From Pseudovirgaria hyperparasitica (Eukaryota; Ascomycota; Dothideomycetes; Acrospermales; Acrospermaceae), in contig NW_022985553.1 of assembly GCF_010093815.1 (NCBI RefSeq), positions 3,511 through 67,510 on the forward strand: a DNA stretch of 64,000 bases, written 5' to 3'. A program made the position numbers and the translations under genes. The stretch's first letter is position 1, and every line of letters starts with the position of its first letter. The notes beneath the pieces are model-generated. The model was not told the origin of the DNA. It searched no databases and saw nothing but the letters and a program-made list of their open reading frames with translations. This document shows positions 13,016 to 24,377 of the stretch, piece by piece.

Positions 13016-16000
13016 TTACTTTACACGCACGAGTCTATAGATAGCGAAGGTCGCGATGATATTAAAAGCCAAATACCCCCAAAGTAATCCGAAGTTACTC
13101 CATTGGCTAGCGTAATCCATCTCTAACGCCTGTAGAAATGAATTGGTGTCGGCAAGCTGGTAGTAAGCGTAGCCGCGCGAGTCGTTCGAGATGAGATATC
13201 CCCCGTATGTCTTGATGAATGGACTTAGATAATCCGAGCATTCTTGGTTTGAGGGATTAGGGATCTGCAGGACTTCAATTTCGGAGCACTTCACGGGTTT
13301 GAAGGCCATCGAAGACGAATAGATCCCTGAAACGAGATAAGTCAGTGGCGATACGCGGTACATAAACTTCCAAAAGCTTGGCAGGTCTCCGAATGGCACT
13401 AACACCCTATTATCAATGCTAGTTAGCAGTGTAACTTCGGAGCTAAGGATTAATGGGGATAATTACCCGCAAAAGATAAGAATGAGGTAAAAGAAGAGCT
13501 GTGCAAGGTTCACTCCCATCTCAGCGTGCTCGACAGCTGCTATGACAAGGATGGCGAATGTACTAGTGAACAAATAGAACACCCAAACAAACAGCATTAC
13601 GATACCCGCTCTCTCGTGTTGTTCTGCGGCGTCCTCAATACCATTTTGAAAGCCGATCGGGAAGTACCATACAACAAATGCGCCCACAGACATGAGAGTT
13701 TGCCAGGGTATCTCGACAATAATTTGGGACAAAATAAAAGTAGTCCAGGAGTATGTCTTCGATGGTCCCTCTCGCGCCTCGAACAGAGCTCTCGATTCAA
13801 CAAAATGCGGCATAATTTGCTGTATAACTTGACTAAAGCTCATGAAGAAGAGAAACGTTGAGAACATAGAGTTTCGGAGACCTTGGATACTTGAGGGGCT
13901 CTCCCAGAACGAGAAACCGATGAAGAAAGCCTATAACAGTTAGCATCTAGATAACAAGTATGCTTTTTCACCTACAGTGCCGACGCATAGCACGAACCGA
14001 GACCATATGTAAACAGGGCTGCGCCAGTACTCTTGGAAAGTCCTCATGAGAACATAATATAACTGCGTTTTGAAAGGCGAAGCGTATTCTGACTGATCTT
14101 GAAGCCGCTGCTGGGTCTCTGTACGGAATTCGGTATCAGCGCCACCCGGCTGCGCGCTGATCGTGTCCAGGAAGCGCCGTGTATCGCTATATTCTGCTGA
14201 TTTCTTCCAGATTTGTGCCCAATTAGGGCTGTCCAGATTCTTCACGGTCGATCCTATTATATCAACCACCCATTCGGCAGGATTCTGATCGCTTCCACAG
14301 CTCAGTGCACCGTGCCGCTCAAAATAACTTGTCATTCTCGCAACTTCACCAAAGTACGCTGTCTCGCCTCCAGCAACAAGAAGCAGGATTTGGTCGAACT
14401 GCTGCAGAATCTGAGCTGATGGCTGATGAACCGTACACATGATTGATTGGCCCTCATGAGCGAGCTTTCGCAACAGTTGGCAGATCGACCATGCAGATTG
14501 ACTATCGAGACCAGACGTTGGTTCATCTATGCACTACTAAGCAATTTGATATGCATCTCCAACTGCGTGACCTTACCAAGAAATAAAAGCAGTTCGGGCT
14601 TCGCTACCATCTCAACGCCTATACTCAGACGTTTTCGTTGCTCAATATTCAGGCCTGGTGACATTTTAGTAACCATGAGATTGACATCCGAGGACTAAGC
14701 TTGCGAAGTCTACCTTGCCCTGGAACGCCAATAACTGCGTGTTGGAATGCTTCCATCTCGAGAATATGGACAATATAGTCAACGTATTCCATCTTCTCGG
14801 CTTGCGGAGTAATAGCAGACTGCCTCAGCATAGCGCTGAATACTAAAGCTTCTCGTACGGTGCTTGTAGGTTGATGAACATCATCCTGCTGTACGTACCC
14901 AATCTTCCGTTGTGTTGATGTGCTTCGAGGGCTACCATTAACCAATATGTCACCACGTACGTCGCTTGGCGACACTCGATTCGCAAGCACGTTCAGCAGC
15001 GTCGTCTTACCAGCGCCAGTTGCTCCCATCAATGCTGTGAGACAGCCGGACCGAATGAAGCCGTCAACGCCGTTGATGATCTTCTTGGTGGTGTTTCGAT
15101 GATGGACTTCGTAGCAAAGATCTTTCCAGACGAAGGTGGGTCCTGTAGTTTCTTCTGAACTTGGATTGACGCGCCCATGTGACGTGGCTACTGGGAGTCG
15201 AAGCATCGCGGGTCTTTCCTCATCAGCTCCTCGCGACTTGTAGACCTGATTCCTCTTCTTGAATAGAAGCACTTCGCCCTTGGAGCGTTGCGCCAGAATC
15301 TTCTCTGATGTAAATAGATGAGCCACACAAAATACAAACCCCATGGCAATTATGATACCCAGATTCCTATGATACGTAAGCAATTGAGAAATGGACAAGG
15401 AATTTACTGACCGCCAAAGATGCGAAGCACGAAAGTCGTAGTTTAGAGCCAAAAAGGAATCACCATCGATCCAGTTCTGACCTGGAACGGCGCCATTCGT
15501 TGCGCATACCCTGTCCAATGGGCTTAGACCCTCGTATGAGGGTCCATAAGGCACAAATCTAGCGCAGTCAAATCGACGCTCAGAGAACTAGGACTCGTAT
15601 TAGAATAGCAGGCTTCGGTGCTGGTTGGAACTAACCTCATTTATCATCAGAGCCTCATAGGTATATGACAATGGATTGATGTAGGCTATCCAGCTTAGCC
15701 ATGGATGCATGAGCCCGACCGGAATTATGAATCCGGCATAGATAATATAATTGAGGATAAAAATAGCTACGGGAGCCATTGTCTGTTCGATAGTACGAGA
15801 TGAAGAGCCGACCATGCGAAAGAACATAGACATGGTGATGAAGCATGTGAATGAAAAGAGAAACCAGATGAAAAAGGCCTCCGGGGTCCTTCGGAGATTT
15901 GTCATGAAGTAGAGGGCAAGGTTGAAACAGACAGAAGTGAAGACTTTGTTAGGGATATCGCAGATCATCGCCGCTGCCGCTTCGACAAATGGGTGATAGA

Positions 16001-17610
16001 AACGATATCGATTTTGCTTCTCCACGATGGGACGCTGGGCCCAGATAGTGAGGACTTCGAAAGCACTCATAAACGCGTTCAAGAGTACAGCGAAGAATAT
16101 TAGGACGCTACGGTTGTCCAGGCTTGCTGTCGTAGAGTCCTGACCCAAGAATACGCTTCCAACAATGACGGCCATCACAACATTCCCGAAAGTGCCACTT
16201 AATGCCGGCGAGATGTTTCTAGATAGTCTTTGAAAGGCGCGACGTATGCAAAGTAGTATTTGAGACAGGAGAGATATTGTATATGGCGACGAATTTGATC
16301 TGTAATGCCAATTAGGAATAAATTCAAGAACGTCTGATCTAACTACATCTTACTGGCCTTCCCTGCATGTATTTTCCGGGTGAATGTAGCACAGCCGGAT
16401 CCGATCGGATAGTCGTGTTCATAGGTCTGCAGGTCCTGCAGAAGCTTCGTGCGGCTAGAGCTTCTTTCCCAGTGCTCTGCAAATTGCGTCGGGCTCCGGA
16501 GAAGACTCGATGGAGTGTCTGGGGTTGCAAGCAGTCTCGCCTCAGCCGGATGTGTGATTGCCGTCAAGAAATCCGCTGTCGATACATGCTTAGGACATTT
16601 GAACCCCAACTCCTCGAAGTACGTTTTTGCATTGTTAGTCGTCCCAAAGAATATCTGTCGACCCTCATAGAGTAAAATTACCTTGTCGAAAGTGTCGAAG
16701 ATCGCCTGAGAGGCTTGATATATGCTCATTATGATACAGCCACCTGACGAGGTCGCATAGTAGCGTAGTACACGCACGAATGAGAGAGCAGTAGAACTAT
16801 CAAGACCTCGAGTGCTGTTATCCCAGAGTTGGAATGGAGCCCAGCTCAGGATGGCTTCTGCAATACTAACGCGTTTCCGTTCGCCGCCGGACACTCCTCG
16901 AATGACATGATTGCCAATCAGAACACTAGATGCTCGTTCCAAGTTGAACAAAGTGATGAGAGCTGCTTTGAGGTGTTCCGACCACTCCAAAACGGATTTG
17001 CCTACCTGTGGCGAAAGAGCCGTCTTCGCGCGTGCAGCGAAAGATAAAGTCTGATCAACGCTCAATTCCGGGAAGTGAACATCTTCTTCGGCAGTGTATA
17101 TCATCTCCCCTGGGAAAAGGCGCCTCATCTGATCTGATGTAATACCTAGTCCAGTAAGTTTAGAAGAGCTGGAGAGCTGGAGAGCTGGAGGGCATTACCA
17201 TGATAGTTAAGGCTAGCCTGAGCATCGACATTTATCCCATTCCTGTCACCAGCTAGAGATTTGAGCAGCGTTGAGCAGCCGCTTCCTGGTCTGCCAAGGA
17301 CCAGTAGCATCTCGCCGCTCCGGACCACCCCTTCAAAGTCATGGAGAATCTGAACCCTTGTCTTCTTCGAAACCAGCTGAAGACAACGATGATAAAAAAG
17401 GGTCGGATAACTCAAAACCGTATGTTGGCAATTTTGAAGGCCAAGCGAGCCGAACACGCTTAGTCGAGAAAAACTCACGCTCAAGCGTTTGCTCGACTGA
17501 CCACTCGTATTTTCTTTCAAGCGTTGCACATTCTCAAACCAAAGTTGAGCATCGAAAGAATCACGGAGAGGGTCGAGCTTCGAGGCAGCAGGAGGTTGGG
17601 ATTTGGTCAT
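13016..17610 (-). CDS. PDR-type (ABC-G full-size) ABC transporter
   Basis: Predicted exporter of the plasma membrane that uses ATP to expel toxic or secondary metabolites. Nine exons join in frame to 1,395 residues: 17610-17199, 17145-16347, 16299-15636, 15587-15412, 15366-14714, 14654-14577, 14526-13976, 13930-13467, 13406-13016; introns are 45-60 bp. The layout is NBD-TMD-NBD-TMD. NBD1 has the Cys-bearing Walker [10 protein letters not shown] (about residue 106), signature [10 protein letters not shown] (about 222) and Walker B box [12 protein letters not shown]2 has GATGAGKTT (about 800), signature [10 protein letters not shown] and DEPTSGLDS. This asymmetry is characteristic of fungal PDR pumps. 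The second intron uses a weak GTAGTT donor, chosen because the stronger GTAAGA nearby would break the conserved SPYTIS frame. No disabling change is seen. The stop codon lies about 30 bases from the RIP block. Confidence 0.93.
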
Positions 17611-18984
17611 GTTGACACGAAATCTGGTCGGGTAGAATAGAGGAGGGTAGAATGCTAAAAGAGTAGCAAAGTATGTTTGGAGAAAATACAAGAATTTGAG
17701 GACCTGAGAATGAAAGCCTAAGAGGGTTTGTTAGTGCATCGAAAGAGTTGTATAGGCAAGGTCCTCTTTACGTAAGGAAGTAGCTGAAAGGGCATAACTC
17801 CTACCTAAGTGGCACTTATCTACCATCACATGCATCGGAAACTTCAAAACCCTGAATGACACCCCTGACACCTGGTGAAACCAAGACGAAAGGAAATCGT
17901 TAGCCAGGGCCCTGCCTCCAGACAGACTCCCAAGGTTGACCGGACTGTTACATCTCCCCTTGATCCCCCCCCTTCCCCCCTCCTCTCTTCCCTGCGACAG
18001 GTCCTCCCATGCAGAATATTCACACTATAACCAATGTAAAATTTTGTACTTGATGTTGAGGCCACGGTAAATGTTACGGTTCACATGTCGAAAGAGAGCC
18101 GCGAATGAGGATATTGCAGCGAATGTTGCAGCTCAATCGAGAGCCAAGATGATGCAATACCACTTCAAGAAGGACAGAAGTGGCAAGAGCTCAGGTATAG
18201 ATAGTTGCACGGTAGTATCTAGCATGACGGATTCGGTGAACGAGTATTTGATGATTGAAGTGATACAATACGATAGTAGTGGCCAACAAACTTGCTGCCC
18301 CTGACAGCACGAATGCATAACGTTGAGGCGAGGTATGATCCTCGCAAAGCTCAGCAAGATAGCGATGCCAGCGATGAGTCCAACTACGATCTATGAATTC
18401 TCCCCGCATGATCGATCGATCTTCCATTGCTACATTGGGTCGTCAATCGGTACTAATGGAATAGAAGCAAATAGTCTGTTGGGATCCATAATCCTTTAGG
18501 ATTCATCTTGTGAACGTCTGTTCTGAAGATGTCGTCCACTGTCTGCCGTAAGGGTCTGGCGGATTTGTGCTTCTTATACAGCCGCTCCGTTCTTAACACT
18601 GAACGATGGGATAATGCCAAAGCTAAAGAGAATACTTCGATTGCGTCGAAACTATTCTTTAGAATTGATCGGAGAAACGAGCCACCAAGCCATCAGATGT
18701 CACCTAGCCACATTCAGCCAGTTGCGTTTGGAGGGCTGCCCTCGAAAATACTAGTCGAATGTGAAGACATGCAAGACTGTGGTAATAAGGCACGGTTTGG
18801 AAAGGGAGGGCGGGTATGACAGACTGATGTAACGTCGTTCCCGCGCCGCAAAGATGCGTCGTTCACATGGAAATATCGATCCTCCTCTCGCCTTTGACCT
18901 TAATTTCGCACTACTTGACTTTTCATGTCAAGAGGGCAGTTCTACATAATCTCGAAAACCCTTATCTCTATTACAAATATCACA
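17611..18984. promoter_or_regulatory. Divergent intergenic region between ABC transporter and P450
   Basis: The two genes start outward from this 1.4 kb, so it must hold both promoters. A C-rich run lies near 17,965-17,985. On the - strand 18,133-18,420 there are open hydrophobic stretches in two frames that match no family I recognise. No core promoter element is clear. Confidence 0.5.
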
Positions 18985-20730
18985 ATGGGCGACCTTGTGA
19001 GAGTGCTTTTCTTCATCTTGGTCGCCGGGCTCGCATTCATCGTATCCGGTATCCGAAAGCTTTTGCACTCTAGGCGCCGCATTACCAAGCTTCAGAAGGC
19101 TGGCCTCGTAGGTTCAACCTTCGCTTCTTGACGAAAAGTCCTAATGCGAAGTCAGCCAATGCCTAAACACAACTTCCTTACAGGACACTTGCTCGAAATG
19201 AAGCGATACATGGACACCGTTCCTTCAGACTCCACCATCAATACTACCATTGCTGCTATGGCGCACGAATTTCCAGGAGGAGTATTCTATATCGATCTTT
19301 GGCCGTTCACCAAGCCTCTGCTTATATCCACTACACCTTCGAGCGGGTATCAATTACAACAACATGCCCTTGACAAACCCAAAGAAATTTCCGATGCCTT
19401 TTGGCATCTGACGGGCGGCCCAAACCTCTTCACGATGCCAGAGACTCCTTGGAAACCGTGGCGTACCATCCTCAATCCGGCATTTAGCCCCGCTCACATA
19501 CTCACCTTGTCGAAGACCATCGCAACCGAAATGCAAGTCTTTTGCGAGATCCTTGAGGAGAAAGCACATCGAGGCAGCATATTTCAACTCGAAGACTTGA
19601 CACTAAAACTTACTGTGGATGTCATAGTAGCAGTAGCTCTGTAAGTATTTTCAGATGAACACTAGCCGTATACTCACGAAAATCTTAGCAATACGCGGCT
19701 TCATTACCAGCAGAAAGAGAATGCCCTGGCGTCATCCTTGCGAACTTTGATTGAATGGACTTCATTCGGGGATGACCTCAATCCCTTCACACGATATAAC
19801 CCATTGCGGCCGCTCGTTCAATTCTATCTCAGCCGAAAACTTAACAATCTGATTGAAGTTGAGATTGACCGACAATATTCCGAACTTTTGGAAGATCAGA
19901 GTCTCTCAAAAGAGACAACGAACTCAAAGTCCATCATGTATCTGACGTTGCAGAACTACTTGAATGAGACAAAGAAATCCAAGGAAACTCAAAGATCTAC
20001 ATCGAAAGGATTGGACCGAAACTTCAAAAACGTGGCAGCTGCTCAGATACGGTTGTTCCTCGTAGCTGGCCACGACACAACCAGCAGCACCCTGTTGTAC
20101 TGCTACTACCTTCTTGGCACAAGCCCCGACGCGATGCGCAAGATCCGCGAAGAGCACGAAAATGTTTTTGGCTCAACGGACGTTTACAACGCAATTTCAC
20201 AAGACGCAACATGCTTGAACCGACTACCATACACATCTGCTGTAATCAAAGAAGCTGGGCGCCTGTTTCCAGCCGCTTCCGCGATGCGAGGCGGTGTTCC
20301 CGGTGTCTCAATCACTGACGATGACGGCAGAGAGTTCCCAAGCGACGGTTGCAGTATTTGGGTCATCCACCTCCTGCTTCATCGGAATCCCAAATATTGG
20401 AAGGATCCCCACGCATTCATCCCGGAACGGTGGTTGATCGAGGACCCAAAAGATCCTTTGCACCCAGTGAAGGGTGCTTGGCGACCTTTCGAATTTGGAC
20501 CCCGTAATTGCATCGGGCAGTCATTAGCAACACTGGAGATGCGCATCGCGCTCGCCATGACAATTCGCAAGTTTGACATCAAGCCAGCGTATGATGAGTG
20601 GGACAAGATTCATAAGAACACGCGCAAGAAGATTGTATTTGGTACCCGGGCATACCAAGTTCAAGGAGGTGGTGGAGGCGCTCACCCGTCCGCTGGTCTA
20701 CCATGTGAGGTTTTTGTAAGGAACGGATAG
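18985..20730 (+). CDS. Cytochrome P450 monooxygenase
   Basis: Heme-thiolate monooxygenase, ER-anchored by an N-terminal helix (about residues 4-22, rich in V/L/F/I). Three exons (18985-19107, 19156-19640, 19689-20730; introns of 48 bp each) give 549 residues, a normal size. Motifs: I-helix AGHDTT (about 325), K-helix KEAGR fitting ExxR (about 390), and heme-binding FEFGPRNCIGQ (about 469-479) with the ligand cysteine. The first splice joins AGL to PMPKHNFLTGHL, a stretch typical of a fungal P450 group that includes sterigmatocystin-type enzymes; that assignment is from memory and tentative. The C-terminus has a GGGGGAHPS loop. Divergent from the ABC transporter, it is a likely tailoring enzyme of the same pathway; the substrate cannot be told. 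Confidence 0.93.
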
Positions 20731-21615
20731 GTTGGTAAGGGTCATCACTTAGCTTCATAACATACCAATCAATCTTCTTAAAGATCTCTCCTCTCACCGG
20801 TATGTTTTTTTTCCGCCGCATCTTTCATACGAAACAACCTTGAGTAAGCACAGCAAGTAGCGGAGCTTATGGGGTTCCTGAGATCCATCCATCCTATTCT
20901 AGCGGCTAGCTCGGTTCGTCCTTCCGATCGGATTCAATGGCAGGCTAGGTACTAAGGACCGCTCGACGGACTACACAGTAGTTCATCGGACGCGGAAGGT
21001 AGAATCCCCCAGCGCGCTAGATCAGCCACAGTGTTCATCACTTACACCCATATCCATGTATCTTCCAACATTTTATCAATTTCTCGGAGAGTGTTGTCGA
21101 CGAATAGTGGCCACCTTGCTGACAGCAAATCGATGACCACTGTTCATGAACCCTCAGTCGTCCCCGGCTCGGTCATACAGCCCTATTCAAGCTAGCTATG
21201 CAGTAGACATGTATCATAAGTTTACCTGTGATGTCGTTGCTGATAGCAAACCGACGATCACTGATCGCGAACCCTCAGTTGTTTTCGATTGGAATTCGAT
21301 CCCAATGCCCTGTTCAAGTTAGATTTGCGTGGAGACTGCATCTTCCGTTTGCCTTGAATCTCTTGGACCCTGGACCTGTTGTGTCTTAGCAGCAACAGCC
21401 TCAGAAGATTTAGGAGCAATTTGGGCGTGAGTCTCATTCCGTTCGGTCCTTGGCGAACACTTGTGCCGCTTGTAATGTAGACTGAAAAATTGGCATTGGT
21501 GTTGCTTTACAGGGCGTTAGCTGACAAACTATACAGTGCAAGTTCTACCGCCATCATCTGCGTCTTCTAGACTTTGTACGAAGTGTAATCATCGAAGAAG
21601 CTGCACGATGCGGTA
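20731..21615. other. Intergenic region with a diverged tandem duplication
   Basis: No gene is seen. The only structure is the duplicated segment listed at 21,116-21,321. Confidence 0.5.
21116..21321. repeat. Diverged two-copy tandem duplication
   Basis: Copy one starts TTGCTGACAGCAAATCGATG at 21,116 and runs to about 21,195; copy two starts TTGCTGATAGCAAACCGACG at 21,236 and runs to about 21,321. Both contain GAACCCTCAGT and end in TTCAAG(C/T)TAG. Many differences are C/T or G/A transitions. Confidence 0.7.
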
Positions 21616-22060
21616 TTGGCAGAGGCGCATGCGGCTTCATCACAGGAAGATGGAGAACCCAAACAGTCGCAGCTTCTCAGCTCTCTTATCTTCGATCAGT
21701 CTACGATGAGACTCTTCGGCTTTGAATGTCGTTTGGTCACGATCCGCGTAGGAGCACGAAAGGACTTGCAACTGGGACCTTGGAGAATTCCTCGGAACGG
21801 CGTCTTTCCGAAGGATCCGTCAAGCGGACTGTGAGGAACGAGACCTCATAGTACTATCATCCCGACACGCCCTGAGGATCAAGATTCTTCTCGAGCTGGA
21901 CCAGCAGATGTTCCCACGTTCAATATGGATGGAATGGATGCATCCTGGATCCCGTATGGTGGTGGACCGCGAATGTGCCCGGGGCGCAGACAACACAAGC
22001 TCCCTGCCGTTACACTTCACAAGGAGTGTCGGCGTCCATGACAGAGCCACTAATCTCGAG
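21616..22060 (+). pseudogene. Cytochrome P450 remnant (C-terminal part)
   Basis: One frame reads a P450-like LQLGPWRIPRNG segment, then an in-frame TGA just after KDPSSGL at 21,829-21,834, then FNMDG and the heme-binding box WIPYGGGPRMCPGR near 21,940-21,990. The box matches the fungal CYP8B1/CYP7-like group, which ends WIPYGGGxRMCPGRHFAK; here the frame is lost right after CPGR. The segment normally found between the two motifs (about 40-60 residues, including the ERF region) is largely missing, and no N-terminal half can be found upstream. It is therefore a truncated, dead host gene lying between two intact cluster genes. Confidence 0.82.
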
Positions 22061-22795
22061 CTGTGCCATGTTGTTGCATAAAATGATCAAAGCCATCCAT
22101 GTGCCGAACGACCACGAAACACTGCGTAGATGTATAGTCTGGAATCTCATCATCAGCTTGAGCTAGATGTCAATCGAAATAGCCTAGTTTCCTTGCTGCA
22201 GCTGCAACTGTTCAGGCATCAACAACTCCCATGACCTGTACGATTACCCTCCACCTACTTGTGTCCTGGTAAAGTATAACATCACTCGGTACTGCGCCAC
22301 ACGAAATTGTGAGCATTCCAGGTTGAGGGGCTCGGCCAGCGGTGTCTAGCTTAGGACCTATAGATGGATCCTACCTAGGTAGTAGTAAAGTCGCTTCCTA
22401 TCCGCGTCCTTGTAAATCACCTAGATACGCGGTACTCGGTAGTACCTCTTAAACCTTGGAAGAAGAGACGCGCGAAGTCCGAATATATCTTCCATCTAGT
22501 GGCTTCGAAGAGGCTGTGGGCATGTTCGTGTCGCTGTACGAATTGGATTGATGAGGGAGTTCCAAGGTTGGGAACAGCCAAGAGCCAAGCCTGGTCGCGT
22601 CCCCCAGCCAGTTCTACCTAGTACGTAACATTCAATTAGTAAAAAGTTACGAACGGTTATTAAGGTACGTTCGACTGATTACCTCGGAAGCTTGTGATAG
22701 TATGTACTTAAGTTTAACGGCTAGGCTCGCAGATAAAAGCTCCTGACCAGCCACGTTACTATACGTTCGTGTCTTGACTATTATGTATTCAAGCC
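22061..22795. other. Intergenic region upstream of the acyltransferase
   Basis: No gene, repeat or RNA is recognised. It separates the P450 remnant from the acyltransferase start and should hold the latter's promoter. Confidence 0.5.
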
Positions 22796-24330
22796 ATGGC
22801 CTCGAATAAGAACGGGAAGCCAGAAGGAACTGACCCGTGTCTAAGAATCGTGCCACTAGGATTGAACGACGACACTTTCATTAATCGCTGCGTTGTTGTC
22901 AGTGTACTCCTCAAGTTTGATCACAAGTTAGAAACGACAAAGTTGCGCCTTGCACTTGATCGCTTACTCCAATTTCCAACATGGAACAAGCTTGGGTCGC
23001 GAGTGCGGAAGAAGGTCAGCTTCATTATTACTCTTATGTTTTGCGCTAAGTAATGAATCAGAACTCACGATTGGAATTTCACATTCCTCACAGCTTTTGC
23101 TCTGAGAGACCTGGATACCTCTGGTCCGCAGAATCGACAGCATGCCCGATTGAGAAGCATGTAGCTGGTTCTCAGATTCCATCTCGCTTCGACAAAGCTT
23201 TCGTGGCAAGCTCACCAGACGCTTTGAGACCTCTGATTTTTGATCACGATGCGCCAAGACGACTGCGTGACTACTTAAATGGGGACACTCCACTTCTTGC
23301 TATTCGTGTTATGACATTCGATGACGCGACTACCGTTGCTGTCTCGTGGCCTCACATCATGTCGGATGTGAATGGCATACGGTCATTCTTAGACGCGTGG
23401 AGTCTGGTCATGGCAAAGAGGGATGCAGAAGTCAAATCCTTGCATGGTTTCGATTTTGACCCTCTTGAACCACTGGAGCACCGGGGTCGTCCCGAGGATT
23501 GGGCCCATTGCGACTACATATTGAGTACGCGTCAAAAGGTCAAATGGATAGGTCGCCTTACAGGGGAACTTGTCCGGTATCGGGATTTCGAGTGGAGGAC
23601 CTTCTGCCTTCCTTTAGCCCATATTACCAGCCTGAAGAAACTCGCGCTCGAAGAGATGCAGCGTACCGAACCGTCGCCTACGCGGCCGCATTTCCTCAGC
23701 GACGGCGACATCATCGTTGGCTTTGTCACTCGTATACTAGCTTCGTCACTTCCAACACGATCGGTCGCCATATTCTGTGCTCTATCAATCCGTAAGTTGT
23801 TTCCAGACATCTTTCCACCTGATAAGATCTTCATTGGGAATGCGCTGAGTGCGACCGTGACATTGATACCAAAAGGCGGATCCCCTAGTAAATCTGTAGG
23901 CTATATTGCTGCACATTTTCGTAAAGAATTGAATCTACAGGCGACACAACCTCAACAAGAATCTCTCATGGCGATGAACAGTGCTGCGTATCGAAAAGGG
24001 AGACTGCCTGAGGCGGCAGTAGGAGACTCGTCAGCAGTGGTATTGGCCTTCACCAATTGGACTCAGGCGCGCTTCTTTGATATTGATTTTAGCGGTGCGC
24101 TGCGTAATGGTGATCACAATGACCCTGCCAGGGCACACCCAGTACTCACCAAGCCATCGTATGTGGGTCAACTGGAGACTGCAAGCCAAAGGCCCAATTC
24201 AAGATACTTGACTGTCATCAAAGGCCAAGATGCAAAAGGCAACTATTGGATCGATGGGGTGTATAGGAAAGCGACATGGGAGGTGATAGTTCGCTTACTG
24301 CATGACATCAACAACGACAATACGACCTGA
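22796..24330 (+). CDS. HXXXD-type (BAHD-like transferase family) acyltransferase
   Basis: Predicted CoA-dependent O- or N-acyltransferase of the PF02458-type fungal transferase family, which acylates secondary metabolites. Two exons (22796-23014 and 23062-24330, 47-bp intron with GCTAAGT branch-like site) give 495 residues. The catalytic HXXXD box is SWPHIMSDVNG, with His at about 170 and Asp at about 175. The second family motif (DFGWG in plants) is present only as a loose DIDFSGA near residue 405. Size fits the family. It lies downstream of the P450 remnant and converges on the next P450, with 47 bp between the stops, which supports membership of one cluster. Acyl donor and acceptor are unknown. 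Confidence 0.88.
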
Positions 24331-24377
24331 TAAATCAATGTTCATCCATGGTTCCTGTACAGATCTCTAACAGTTCT

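Noticed and set aside
13526-17615. Several + strand frames of 60-114 codons
   Set aside because: Shadows of the ABC transporter exons.
18529-18819. 96-codon + strand frame upstream of the P450
   Set aside because: No similarity recognised and no intron or start evidence; promoter DNA is the simpler reading.
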